Below, one piece after another: positions 22,094 through 30,196 of a DNA stretch of 32,927 nucleotides. Location of the stretch: positions 1 to 32,927 of the IMG/VR virus record IMGVR_UViG_3300023175_001298. The stretch is one strand, 5' to 3'. The number at the start of each line of letters is the position of its first letter. Positions within the stretch are counted from its first letter, which is position 1. A model generated the notes under the pieces. That model had not been told where the DNA came from. It saw nothing but the letters and a program-made list of their open reading frames with translations, and made no database searches. This DNA is from a virus. Both the position numbers and the translations under genes were made by a program.

Positions 22094-23462
22094 GGAATAC
22101 TACCGAAAGGTATATCCTTATCTGAAGGAAGATTACTTTGAAGACATTACACTACGAAAGGTATTCAACACTTTTGTATCGTATGTCGAACAATACAAGG
22201 AGCCTCCCTCTGTGGAGGCTCTTAAACTCTCTATTGATAAACGAAAAGATTTGAACGAAGACCAGTACAAGGATGCACAATCCGAATTATCTGGTATCTC
22301 TCGTGACAACTCAACAGATCTCCAATTCTTAATTGACGAGACAGAGAAGTTCTGTCAAGACCGTGATCTATACAATTCTATTCGTAAGTCAATTAATATA
22401 CTTGAAGGCAGTGGGGACGGACTCGACAAAGGGTCCATCCCCAAACTTCTCTCTGACTCACTTGGTATCAGTTTCGATACTTCAGTTGGTCACGACTTCT
22501 TAGAAGAGTACGACTCACGTTATGAGTTTTATCATCGTAAAGAAGAACGACTCCCATTTGATATCGACATCCTAAACAAAATCACCAAAGGTGGTCTGCC
22601 TCGTAAGTCTATGACAGTCTTACTCGCCACTACTGGTGGTGGTAAATCTCTTATCAAGTGTCACATGGCTGCAAACGCACTCATGTATGGTAAGAATGTT
22701 CTGTACATTACAATGGAGATGGCAGAAGAAGAGATTGGTCGTCGTATCGATGCGAACATTATGGATGTGACATTGGATGATGTTTCTATCACGCCACGTG
22801 ACGTGTTTGATAAACGTATGAACCGTTACAAGTCAAAGACAACAGGTAAGTTGGTTATCAAAGAATATCCAACTGGGTCTGCGCATGTGGGACACTTCCG
22901 ACATCTCTTGAACGAACTACGAATGAAGAAAGGGTTTGTGCCTGATCTGATCTTCGTAGATTATCTAAACATTTGTTCGTCATCACGTGTGCGTGGTGCG
23001 GCAGCTGCAAACAGTTATACTTTGGTGAAATCAATAGCAGAAGAGGTACGTGGACTTGCAATGGAATTTAATTGTGCTGTGGTTACTTCGTCTCAGTTCA
23101 ATCGTGACGGCTATGGGAATAGTGACGTTGACCTTACTAATACTTCAGAGAGTATGGGAATTACACACACTGCCGACTGCATTCTAGGACTTGTGACTAC
23201 AGAAGAACTTGACCAACTGGGTCAATTAATGTTGAAACAACTAAAGAACCGTTGGGGTGACACTGGTTACTATCGTCGGTTCCTTGTGGGTATTGACAGA
23301 TCAAAGATGAAGATCTATGATCTAGAAGATTCTGCGCAAGACAACATTGGTCAGACAATGGATAATCAGTCACAGGTTACTAAACCTGCATTACCTAATG
23401 ACCTACCTGCTCTTAAGAAACCAAAGAAGAATATCTTTGACGATGTAAGTGGTCTACAATGA
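22053..23462 (+). CDS. 41: Replicative DNA helicase gp41 (DnaB family)
   Basis: The protein has 469 residues (T4 gp41 has 475). The N-terminal domain starts MIEQTILSNLLLNEEYYRK. A-T-T-G-G-G-K-S (192-199) is the Walker A motif of the RecA-like helicase domain; I-T-M-E-M-A-E-E is motif H1a; L-I-F-V-D-Y-L-N is Walker B; V-V-T-S-S-Q-F-N-R follows as motif H3. It unwinds DNA at the fork as a hexamer, loaded by gp59, and would recruit a primase encoded outside this window. The start lies within uvsX, implying translational coupling. Confidence 0.95.
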   Translation: MIEQTILSNLLLNEEYYRKVYPYLKEDYFEDITLRKVFNTFVSYVEQYKEPPSVEALKLSIDKRKDLNEDQYKDAQSELSGISRDNSTDLQFLIDETEKFCQDRDLYNSIRKSINILEGSGDGLDKGSIPKLLSDSLGISFDTSVGHDFLEEYDSRYEFYHRKEERLPFDIDILNKITKGGLPRKSMTVLLATTGGGKSLIKCHMAANALMYGKNVLYITMEMAEEEIGRRIDANIMDVTLDDVSITPRDVFDKRMNRYKSKTTGKLVIKEYPTGSAHVGHFRHLLNELRMKKGFVPDLIFVDYLNICSSSRVRGAAAANSYTLVKSIAEEVRGLAMEFNCAVVTSSQFNRDGYGNSDVDLTNTSESMGITHTADCILGLVTTEELDQLGQLMLKQLKNRWGDTGYYRRFLVGIDRSKMKIYDLEDSAQDNIGQTMDNQSQVTKPALPNDLPALKKPKKNIFDDVSGLQ

Positions 23463-23468
23463 TAAATA
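23461..23468 (+). promoter_or_regulatory. Late-promoter-like octamer at the end of gene 41
   Basis: GATAAATA overlaps the gene 41 stop and would start transcription near 23475-23480, ahead of the ATG at 23501 but after the alternative ATG at 23459. It favours the downstream start if it is a real late promoter. Confidence 0.35.
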
Positions 23469-23500
23469 GTTCGAAAGCACAAAATAATTTGAGTTCGAAC

Positions 23501-24562
23501 ATGAAATCTTACAAATCTTACATCACGGAATCTAAAATCAAAGCAGAAGATTTCGAGGCTGCAATCGTTATGGGTTGGTATGCAATTACTAATCAACCCT
23601 TCGATGCGTCATCTGCAGGTATTAGTGACAAGGTGCATACTCTACTTCTACAGAACCCCGAATATATCGAAGCGGGTAAACGCATTGCACAAGACATTAA
23701 AGACCATTTTAAGTTGGGTAATAATGTCAAGGCAGAACAATACGGCCGTGCAAAATCTAAACTGACTGGTTTCTGGAAAAGTTATGGTGCGACAGACACC
23801 ACACCTAAGTGTGACATTCTGATTGGTGATAAACGTCTATCATTGAAAATCGGAATGGCACAATTGATGTCTGGCGGTAAAGCAGAGTCAGTCGCAACAT
23901 TCCACGCAGCGATGGAAAAATCTAAAATCGAAGAATCTCCACAATTGAAAAAGGTTGTGGGGATTTTTGAGGATTTTGTAACTACATCTCTTGCTCCATC
24001 ACAATTGCGTCCTCTTATTAAGTCTCGTGAAAATCCTCTTGTCAATCAAGGTGAGGCTGCACACAAGACTATTATGAATGAACTGGGTGTACTATTTCAA
24101 ACAAACGAACAATTCAAAATTGAATTTGCACGTGAGGCAATGTCTGGTTTTATGAAATATGGTGAAGGTAGTAATTCTGCTGCAGAGTTTATGGTTGTAT
24201 CAGATCATAGTGGATCTGCAACAAAAATTAAATCCGTATACGACGATGCGTACTGCAAACAGATTGCGGATCAGATGAAACTACAAGCACGTTTCAAAAC
24301 ATCCTCACGTAAACTAGGCGGTAAGAAAACAGGCGAGTATAACTTCTGGTCTGTGATTTCTCTTATCGTGGATGCCAATCTCAAAGAAGAAAATGAACAA
24401 CTAGACGAAAATGCATTCAGACGTATGTTGCAGAAAGTCAAAGGTAAAATTGGTGGATACATTAGTAAAGCTACTCAGTATGTTCGTGGAAAGATGTCGA
24501 ATGTATTGAAGTTTTTTGGACTTCAACCAGACATTAAAGTCAACAAGGACATCAAATTCTAA
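23501..24562 (+). CDS. Conserved marine phage protein with nuclease-like motif
   Basis: The protein has 353 residues from ATG 23501. An in-frame ATG at 23459 overlaps the gene 41 stop (ATGA) and is an alternative start. I prefer 23501 because the resulting start MKSYKSYITE matches the short M-x-x-F/Y-x-x-F/Y-I/V pattern of other proteins here (24562, 31260) and because a late-type octamer lies between the two ATGs. C-D-I-L-I-G-D-K-R-L-S-L-K (104-116) recalls the core of restriction-endonuclease folds, with D105 and the S114-x-K116 pair, though this is weak evidence. The C-terminus is basic. Function unknown; nuclease or structural roles are both possible. Confidence 0.7.
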   Translation: MKSYKSYITESKIKAEDFEAAIVMGWYAITNQPFDASSAGISDKVHTLLLQNPEYIEAGKRIAQDIKDHFKLGNNVKAEQYGRAKSKLTGFWKSYGATDTTPKCDILIGDKRLSLKIGMAQLMSGGKAESVATFHAAMEKSKIEESPQLKKVVGIFEDFVTTSLAPSQLRPLIKSRENPLVNQGEAAHKTIMNELGVLFQTNEQFKIEFAREAMSGFMKYGEGSNSAAEFMVVSDHSGSATKIKSVYDDAYCKQIADQMKLQARFKTSSRKLGGKKTGEYNFWSVISLIVDANLKEENEQLDENAFRRMLQKVKGKIGGYISKATQYVRGKMSNVLKFFGLQPDIKVNKDIKF

Positions 24563-25794
24563 TGGAACGTTTTAAACAGTTCATACTAAAAGAAGAAAAG
24601 AACCTTCACATGACACACGCAGAAGATGCGGTGATCGATGGGGGTGTTAACGGTACACGTAACGTCATCAACTACTTTCGTGCAATCCGTGACATGTTGG
24701 GCGGCAATGCAAAAGCGCCCGTCAACCTAAGTGTCAAGTGGGACGGTGCACCTGCAATTTTCGCAGGAGTAGATCCAAGTGACGGAAAATTCTTCATTGC
24801 GAAGAAAGGTGTTTTCAATAAGAATCCAAAAATCTATAAGACACCAGAAGAAATTGATAATGATATAAGTGGTGATCTGAACAACAAGTTCAAGGTTGCG
24901 CTTAGCGAGTTCTCGAAACTCGGAATTGAAGGAGTTATTCAAGGTGATTTCCTCTATACTAAAGATGATCTCAAAACGGATACTATTGATGGAGAATCGT
25001 ATATTACTTTCCATCCTAATACGATTGTTTATGCGATACCAACGAAGAGTGGGCTCGCTAAGAAAATACGAAGATCCAAGATCGGTGTGGTCTGGCATAC
25101 AGTATACAGAGGATCAACGCTTGAAGGAATGTCAGCAAGTTTTGGAGAGAAGATTGCATCTAATCTCAAAGAAGTAAGTTCTGTTTGGTCAGTTGATGCG
25201 GTGTTCGAAGACAAGTCTGGTAGTGTTACGATGACTGCGAAAGAAACCGCAGCAGTAACTAAAAAACTGTCTGAGGCTGGTAAGATCTTCAGAACAGTCA
25301 AGAAAGATATTCTAAATGAGTTGGGTAACAATGAAGAACTTAACCTTCGTGTGAACACGTTCATCAACTCTAAAGTCCGTGAAGGACAACGTATCGGTAA
25401 TCCTAAGTCGTTTGTAAAAGGTCTTGTCAAGTACATTCAAGACTACTATCAGAAAGAAGCAGACAAGAAGAAAACTGATCGTGGTAAGAAAACACAGACA
25501 GATAAGATGGAAAAAGCACTGACAATGTTCAGTGACAAGAACACTAAAGAGATTGAAAAAGTGTTTGAACTTTACAATCTTCTCGTCGATGTGAAAATGA
25601 TGATCATCGACAAACTTAATAAAGTAGACAGTCTAAAAACGTTCCTCAAAACTCAGTCGGGTTACGAAGTGACAAACCCTGAAGGATTCGTTGCGATGGA
25701 TCGGTTGGGTAAAAACTCTTTGAAATTGGTAGACAGACTACAGTTCTCAAAAGCGAACTTTAGTTCGGAATATATCAAAGGGTGGCAACGATAA
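24562..25794 (+). CDS. DUF6267-like protein with nucleotidyltransferase-type KxDG motif
   Basis: The protein has 410 residues and starts MERFKQFILKEEKN. L-S-V-K-W-D-G-A-P-A (56-65) contains K59-W-D-G62, the motif I sequence of covalent nucleotidyltransferases such as DNA and RNA ligases. F-I-A-K-K-G-V-F-N-K (about 77-86) and E-G-V-I-Q-G-D-F-L (about 123-131) stand where motifs Ia and III would be expected. Proteins of this kind in marine phages are, as far as I recall, annotated DUF6267 with no known activity. A Lys-rich region (about 300-320) separates the N-terminal domain from a helical C-terminus. It overlaps the preceding stop by one base. A ligase-like activity is an inference. Confidence 0.75.
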   Translation: MERFKQFILKEEKNLHMTHAEDAVIDGGVNGTRNVINYFRAIRDMLGGNAKAPVNLSVKWDGAPAIFAGVDPSDGKFFIAKKGVFNKNPKIYKTPEEIDNDISGDLNNKFKVALSEFSKLGIEGVIQGDFLYTKDDLKTDTIDGESYITFHPNTIVYAIPTKSGLAKKIRRSKIGVVWHTVYRGSTLEGMSASFGEKIASNLKEVSSVWSVDAVFEDKSGSVTMTAKETAAVTKKLSEAGKIFRTVKKDILNELGNNEELNLRVNTFINSKVREGQRIGNPKSFVKGLVKYIQDYYQKEADKKKTDRGKKTQTDKMEKALTMFSDKNTKEIEKVFELYNLLVDVKMMIIDKLNKVDSLKTFLKTQSGYEVTNPEGFVAMDRLGKNSLKLVDRLQFSKANFSSEYIKGWQR

Positions 25795-26169
25795 ATGGCG
25801 AACATTCACTATCTCAAAAGATCTCATAACGAAGCAGTCGTAAAGATTTATACAACGGAGTCTGCAGGAGAGACAATCGAATTAGATATCGCAAACCTTG
25901 TTGGGGACGGTGAAACATTCGATGCGAACACTGCGAGTGTAACTATCACAGAAATATTTTGGGGTGCAAAGAAAGATAAGCAAATCGACGTTTCACGTAA
26001 AGAACGTGGCGGATCTGGTGTTCATGGGCATTATTATTTCACTGCTGCAGGTTCATATGATTTTAATGGATTTGTAGATGATGTTTACTCAGAACGTAAT
26101 ATTCAAGTGTTGCTTGACGGGCCAGGACATGTGTTATTGAAACTAACCAAGGTGTCAGGGTATTCATAA
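25795..26169 (+). CDS. Small beta-rich marine phage protein, probably structural
   Basis: The protein has 124 residues and starts MANIHYLKRSHNEAVVKIY immediately after the previous stop. Alternating hydrophobic residues (V-V-K-I-Y-T-T, I-E-L-D-I-A, A-S-V-T-I-T-E-I-F-W-G) suggest an all-beta fold, and a G-G-S-G-V-H-G-H-Y-Y-F loop is prominent. Proteins of this type are common in T4-like marine phages and are usually listed as hypothetical or structural. It overlaps the next start by one base. Confidence 0.7.
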   Translation: MANIHYLKRSHNEAVVKIYTTESAGETIELDIANLVGDGETFDANTASVTITEIFWGAKKDKQIDVSRKERGGSGVHGHYYFTAAGSYDFNGFVDDVYSERNIQVLLDGPGHVLLKLTKVSGYS

Positions 26170-26426
26170 TGAACGCTTGGTTGGTCTTCTGGACGTGGAT
26201 GTTACATGATCCAACTGTCATAATGGGACCACAGGTTAGCGAAAAGGTTTTCGAAAGTCGACAAGAATGTGTAGACTTTGTAAATAAAATTGCAGAACAC
26301 GAAGCTGCAGACAGTAGAACAGGAAATTTCGAATTTGCTTCTATGGATGGAATGATCTTTAGGGGCGGATGCATTGTTAATGAAAAGGAGTTTGATTCTT
26401 TAACCATAAGGATGAATTTTATATGA
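26169..26426 (+). CDS. Small protein with hydrophobic N-terminus
   Basis: The protein has 85 residues and starts MNAWLVFWTWMLHDPTVIMG; the first 12 residues are hydrophobic and Trp-rich, like an uncleaved membrane anchor or signal peptide. A helix with S-R-Q-E-C-V-D-F-V follows and a second Cys occurs in G-G-C-I-V, so a disulfide outside the cytoplasm is possible. It overlaps the previous stop by one base and precedes another exported small protein. Family not recognised. Confidence 0.65.
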   Translation: MNAWLVFWTWMLHDPTVIMGPQVSEKVFESRQECVDFVNKIAEHEAADSRTGNFEFASMDGMIFRGGCIVNEKEFDSLTIRMNFI

Positions 26427-26447
26427 TTGTAAAATCGGAGAACAAGA

Positions 26448-26783
26448 ATGTTGGGAAGACTTGCAGCGTTATTGTTGGGGTCTATCCTCGCAGTAACGAA
26501 TAGCGCACAAGCGGAAAAACAACCTGTCCTAATGCCTGTTGCACTTGCGTGTGACATGGATGTACAAAATATACTAGGTCTGGTGCAATCGAAATACGGT
26601 GAAATACCATTTGCAACTGCAAAGGGTATACTACAACTTGCACAAAATGGTCAATGGATAAATGGAGATGTAATTCAAACCATCAATCCAGAATCTCTAA
26701 GTTATAGTTTGATCATAATGGATCCATCTACAGGAATGGGTTGCATGGTTATAGCTGGAAGAGATTTCACACCAATTAGATAA
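26448..26783 (+). CDS. Exported small protein with signal peptide
   Basis: The protein has 111 residues. The N-terminus MLGRLAALLLGSILAVTNS followed by A-Q-A is a textbook Sec signal peptide with predicted cleavage after A22. The mature part has two cysteines (A-C-D-M and G-C-M-V) that could form a disulfide. A weak GGAGAA ribosome-binding site precedes the ATG. Such periplasmic small proteins are frequent in marine myoviruses and have no known function; altering the host envelope during infection is one possibility. Confidence 0.7.
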   Translation: MLGRLAALLLGSILAVTNSAQAEKQPVLMPVALACDMDVQNILGLVQSKYGEIPFATAKGILQLAQNGQWINGDVIQTINPESLSYSLIIMDPSTGMGCMVIAGRDFTPIR

Positions 26784-26786
26784 ATA
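26779..26786 (+). promoter_or_regulatory. Late-promoter-like octamer before the second decoration cassette
   Basis: GATAAATA overlaps the preceding stop codon, 31-38 bases upstream of the ATG at 26817. It differs from T4 TATAAATA at the first base. It is placed as expected for a late promoter of the methyltransferase/glycosyltransferase/sulfotransferase run. Confidence 0.35.
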
Positions 26787-26816
26787 AAATACAAGATTAA
26801 TAACGGAGAATTTGTT

Positions 26817-27383
26817 ATGGGAATGATACGTGACCGTGGACACGATGGTGGTAACACTTGGCGTTGGTTAACAATCGAAAAATTGGTCCGACAAAACGGT
26901 TGGACCAAAGGTGCGGAACTTGGCGTATGGATGGGACAAACCTTTACGCACTTAGTACGCACATGTAAAAATCTTCACATCATTGGGGTGGATCTTTATG
27001 CGCCTCAACCAGAGAATAATGGTCCAGAGAAATGGACTGCAGGGGAGAATGGTCACCCTTGGGACCACGAAACATACTACAAACGTATGTTGCAATTCTG
27101 TGCGCAATACCCTGATCGTGCGCAAATCATCAAAGGATATACAACTGAAGTCGCAGAGACTGTAGAAGATGGAAGTCTCGACTTTGTATTCATCGACGCA
27201 GATCATGGATACGAAGGTTGTTTGCGTGACATCAAAGCATGGGCTCCAAAAGTTCGTAAAGGTGGATACGTGATGGGACACGATATACACTTTCCAACCG
27301 TTCAACAAGCGGTTACAGAATATTATGGTGAGAACTCATGGAATGTCGAAGACGACTTTGTTTGGTGGGTAGAAAGTAAATGA
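26817..27383 (+). CDS. Class I SAM-dependent methyltransferase
   Basis: The protein has 188 residues. K-G-A-E-L-G-V-W-M-G-Q-T (31-42) is motif I, H-I-I-G-V-D-L-Y (54-61) motif II, and D-F-V-F-I-D-A-D-H-G-Y-E motif IV with a metal-binding-type D-A-D-H. This resembles the Methyltransf_24 group, which often modifies sugars in polysaccharide clusters. A GGAGAA ribosome-binding site precedes the start. It overlaps the next methyltransferase by four bases (ATGA), and the following three genes (glycosyltransferase, sulfotransferase, glycosyltransferase) suggest a glycan as the target. Confidence 0.85.
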   Translation: MGMIRDRGHDGGNTWRWLTIEKLVRQNGWTKGAELGVWMGQTFTHLVRTCKNLHIIGVDLYAPQPENNGPEKWTAGENGHPWDHETYYKRMLQFCAQYPDRAQIIKGYTTEVAETVEDGSLDFVFIDADHGYEGCLRDIKAWAPKVRKGGYVMGHDIHFPTVQQAVTEYYGENSWNVEDDFVWWVESK

Positions 27384-28078
27384 CAAAGGAAATAGATCCT
27401 CATAAGTATCCAAAACATGCTTCGGATGAAGTAAAAAACACACGAGATTATCGTACTTGGATATTTGATGGGGTCTATAGAAACTTTGCATGGCGCATGG
27501 AAGGACGCAATCAAGAATCACGTAGTGGGCCAGGGTCGGAACTTGGGTATACAAAGAACTTACGTGAAAAACTGCCATTGATGTTTAGTCAATTTGGTAT
27601 CAACAGTATGTTGGATGCACCATGTGGAGATATGAACTGGATGATAGAAGTTCTGAAAGAATGTCCAATTGAATATACAGGTGGCGACATTGTTTCTGAA
27701 ATGATACAAGACAATAAAGATAAATATCCAGAATACAAATTTTTAGAGTTGGATGTTGTAGAAGACGAATTACCTTACGCAGATTTATTTTTCTGTAGAG
27801 ATCTATTCTTTCACTTGCACAATGATATATGTTTGAAGATAATTGAAAACTATTTGAGGTCTGAAATACCTTATATTTGTTTGACAACGAATAAAAATAT
27901 ATTACATAGAAGTGCTTCAAACATATATGTGAATTGTGGTGAATTTAGATTGATAGATATATTCGAAGAACCATTTAACTTTCCAAAAGAAGTTCTATAT
28001 ACTATAGATGATACACCAGAGGGTAGTCGATACCCCGCAAAAGATATGGTACTATTAAGAAGAGAGCAACTGTTATGA
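27380..28078 (+). CDS. Second class I SAM-dependent methyltransferase
   Basis: The protein has 232 residues. M-L-D-A-P-C-G-D-M-N-W-M (77-88) is motif I with the C-G-D variant, Y-T-G-G-D-I-V motif II, and A-D-L-F-F-C-R-D-L-F-F-H-L a motif IV-like strand. It differs from the neighbouring methyltransferase in sequence and is not a recent duplicate. Overlaps of four bases with both neighbours indicate one transcript. The substrate is unknown but probably belongs to the same glycan or small molecule as the adjacent transferases. Confidence 0.82.
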   Translation: MTKEIDPHKYPKHASDEVKNTRDYRTWIFDGVYRNFAWRMEGRNQESRSGPGSELGYTKNLREKLPLMFSQFGINSMLDAPCGDMNWMIEVLKECPIEYTGGDIVSEMIQDNKDKYPEYKFLELDVVEDELPYADLFFCRDLFFHLHNDICLKIIENYLRSEIPYICLTTNKNILHRSASNIYVNCGEFRLIDIFEEPFNFPKEVLYTIDDTPEGSRYPAKDMVLLRREQLL

Positions 28079-28725
28079 ATATCGAAAAGAAAATCACACA
28101 GATTTGGATTGGGCCCAATCCTGCGCCTATGAAATGGATGAATACGTGGAAAGAAAAACACCCAGAGTGGGAGTATGAGATTTTCACAGATGAAATGTTG
28201 CACCAACGCAAGTGGATGAATCAACATCTCATTGAACACTATTATAATACAAAGAAGTATTGTGGGGTTTCTGATCTCATTCGATACGAACTCTTACTTG
28301 AACGTGGTGGGTTTTTCCCAGAAGCTGATATGGAGTGTCTAGAAAACACCGATGAGTTGTGGATCTCTGAACCGCACAAAGCGTATACTTGTTATGAGAA
28401 CGAATTGTATCGTGCAAATTTTGTTCAACCAATTCTTGCGTGTAACCCAGGCAATATGTTTGTTCGTATGTTGGTTGAAACTCTACACCAACTTCGTGCA
28501 GATCAACTCGCACCAGAACCTTTCAGATCGACAGGTAACGAGTTCCTAAGTCGTTTGGTGCAGGACAACATGTATCATTTGAAGATTTTCCCTTCACATT
28601 ATTTCATTCCTCAGTTCTATGTGCGTGAATCTAAACGTTATGATGGCGACGATAAGGTCTATGCAGAACATCATTGGGGGTCAACAGGGATGCCTTGGAC
28701 ACAGCAGTACTCAACTGCAACTTGA
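28075..28725 (+). CDS. GT32-like glycosyltransferase
   Basis: The protein has 216 residues. I-T-Q-I-W-I-G-P-N-P (7-16) is the typical first strand of the DXD-sugar-binding GT32 family. S-D-L-I-R-Y-E-L-L-L-E-R-G-G-F-F (66-81) is its most conserved segment. The motif that follows is usually Y-x-D-x-D; here it is P-E-A-D-M-E-C (82-88), so the first Asp is Glu. This substitution could preserve metal binding. It would add a sugar to an unknown acceptor. Part of the second decoration cassette. Confidence 0.75.
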   Translation: MNIEKKITQIWIGPNPAPMKWMNTWKEKHPEWEYEIFTDEMLHQRKWMNQHLIEHYYNTKKYCGVSDLIRYELLLERGGFFPEADMECLENTDELWISEPHKAYTCYENELYRANFVQPILACNPGNMFVRMLVETLHQLRADQLAPEPFRSTGNEFLSRLVQDNMYHLKIFPSHYFIPQFYVRESKRYDGDDKVYAEHHWGSTGMPWTQQYSTAT

Positions 28726-28728
28726 TCG

Positions 28729-29478
28729 ATGTACATATCTCCAAAATATAAATTCATATTTCTCAGAGTTCCGAAGACTGCTAGTACCAGTCTATCGGAA
28801 TTCTTTATTCGTAATATAGATGATCCCGATGCAATATACACAGAAGTGGAAGATGCTAAAATTGATGGTACTCTCTCTGAAGAAAAACTCACAGAGATTA
28901 GAGGAACTCACGAAAACTACCACCCCTTCAAACATCTCCATTTAAATTTAAAACAACTTGTCGAGTATGACATTATCACTGATGAACAAGCCAGAACATA
29001 TCGTTCCGTAGCGGTTCTTAGAGATCCTATCGAAAGACAAAAGAGTTTTTATTACTTCTTTAAACGTTGGGATAAGGATCTGAAAAGTAAACCATACAGT
29101 TTGGCAGAGTACAAATACATGGCTCCACGTGGATGGTTCGATGCAGATAAAGCAACAGGAGAAGACAATTCTAAATTGTTGCAGTCTGATTTCCTTCTTT
29201 ATGATGGAAAGATTCGTGGTGAATATTGGTTATATGAAAACCTTTTGGATCATATACAGTCCTTTATAGAGGACAATGATCTATCAATAAAACATAAACT
29301 GCAAAATCATAAAAATCAATATAGAGTGGATAGAATAGATGCATCTAAAGAAATTCACTTTGATTATGAAGCATTGGGACCAATAAAAGATTATTTTGAA
29401 AAAGATTTAAACCTCTATACGACAATAAAGAAGAAACATTATGCAGACACAACTAGCTTACATACTCAGAATCAATAA
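28729..29478 (+). CDS. Sulfotransferase family protein
   Basis: The protein has 249 residues. F-L-R-V-P-K-T-A-S-T-S-L (11-22) is the 5'-phosphosulfate loop of PAPS-dependent sulfotransferases, with K16, T17 and S19-S21. A-V-L-R-D-P-I-E-R-Q-K-S-F-Y (95-108) is the 3'-phosphate-binding segment, with R98 and S106. These two motifs in this order and spacing are diagnostic. It would transfer sulfate from PAPS to a sugar or other hydroxyl. It overlaps the following glycosyltransferase by 38 bases. No PAPS-synthesis genes are in the window, so the donor presumably comes from the host. Confidence 0.82.
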   Translation: MYISPKYKFIFLRVPKTASTSLSEFFIRNIDDPDAIYTEVEDAKIDGTLSEEKLTEIRGTHENYHPFKHLHLNLKQLVEYDIITDEQARTYRSVAVLRDPIERQKSFYYFFKRWDKDLKSKPYSLAEYKYMAPRGWFDADKATGEDNSKLLQSDFLLYDGKIRGEYWLYENLLDHIQSFIEDNDLSIKHKLQNHKNQYRVDRIDASKEIHFDYEALGPIKDYFEKDLNLYTTIKKKHYADTTSLHTQNQ

Positions 29479-30166
29479 AGAAATCTCAGAACAATATGCA
29501 CGAGACGCAATGGCATCTTGTGATGCAATTGGTTTGAAGTGGGAAACCTTTGATGGTTGGTGCGACATCCCTGGCGTTCTTGCGTGGGCAAAGTCTGGTA
29601 TTAATCTAACTATTAATGAAGGCAAACCAATTCAACTACCGCCTGCAGACTATCCGTTTGAACCCAACGAGAATCTACATGCGGGTGAGAAAGCGGAATG
29701 TTGCACAGTTGGTCACGCTGCAATTTGGAAAAAGATCGCAGAGGGTGAAGAAGATGTTGGTATTGTTCTTGAACACGATGCGCTTATGTTGCAAAGTATA
29801 GATATAGATATACCAGAGAATAGAATTGTTGTCTTGGGGTACAAACTACCCGAACCTGAGAGATATGATCACGTGACTGCAGGACCACCTGTAAGGTTTG
29901 TAGACATTCTTGGTCATGAGGGTGCACATGCATACGCAATGACTAAAAACACTGCAAGAACTTTGATTGAAGAGATCGAAACTGTAGGTCGTCTTGGGTG
30001 TGTAGATAATGCATATTTTATCATGAACCAGAGACGAACAAAGGTTCCTCTTTGTATTGCAGACCCTACGCCAGCGATAGGGTGGTTACGTAAGTCAACT
30101 ATTTGGAGTGGGTCTGCATATAGAAACTATGAATTCATCCCTTCGTTCGCTGAAAATTATAAATAA
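29441..30166 (+). CDS. GT25-like glycosyltransferase
   Basis: The protein has 241 residues. V-G-H-A-A-I-W-K-K-I (90-99) and V-G-I-V-L-E-H-D-A-L (106-115) match the conserved pair in GT25 (LPS biosynthesis) glycosyltransferases, which usually reads S/C-H-x-x-x-W...L-E-D-D-A; here the D-D pair is H-D. G-A-H-A-Y-A-M-T-K matches the later G-x-x-x-Y-x-x-S/T block. It lies last in the decoration cassette and overlaps the sulfotransferase gene by 38 bases. A late-type promoter follows just after it. Confidence 0.72.
   Translation: MQTQLAYILRINKEISEQYARDAMASCDAIGLKWETFDGWCDIPGVLAWAKSGINLTINEGKPIQLPPADYPFEPNENLHAGEKAECCTVGHAAIWKKIAEGEEDVGIVLEHDALMLQSIDIDIPENRIVVLGYKLPEPERYDHVTAGPPVRFVDILGHEGAHAYAMTKNTARTLIEEIETVGRLGCVDNAYFIMNQRRTKVPLCIADPTPAIGWLRKSTIWSGSAYRNYEFIPSFAENYK
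30158..30165 (+). promoter_or_regulatory. T4-type late promoter core
   Basis: A perfect TATAAATA lies at the end of the GT25-like gene, with 31 bases before the ATG at 30197. This matches a T4 late promoter in sequence and position. Confidence 0.55.
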
Positions 30167-30196
30167 ACCATTAATCCTATAAATTAGAGCATTACC

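Noticed and set aside
23293-23321. TTGACA-17-TATGAT promoter-like sequence inside gene 41
   Set aside because: Intragenic, weaker -10 and no supporting context; considered chance.
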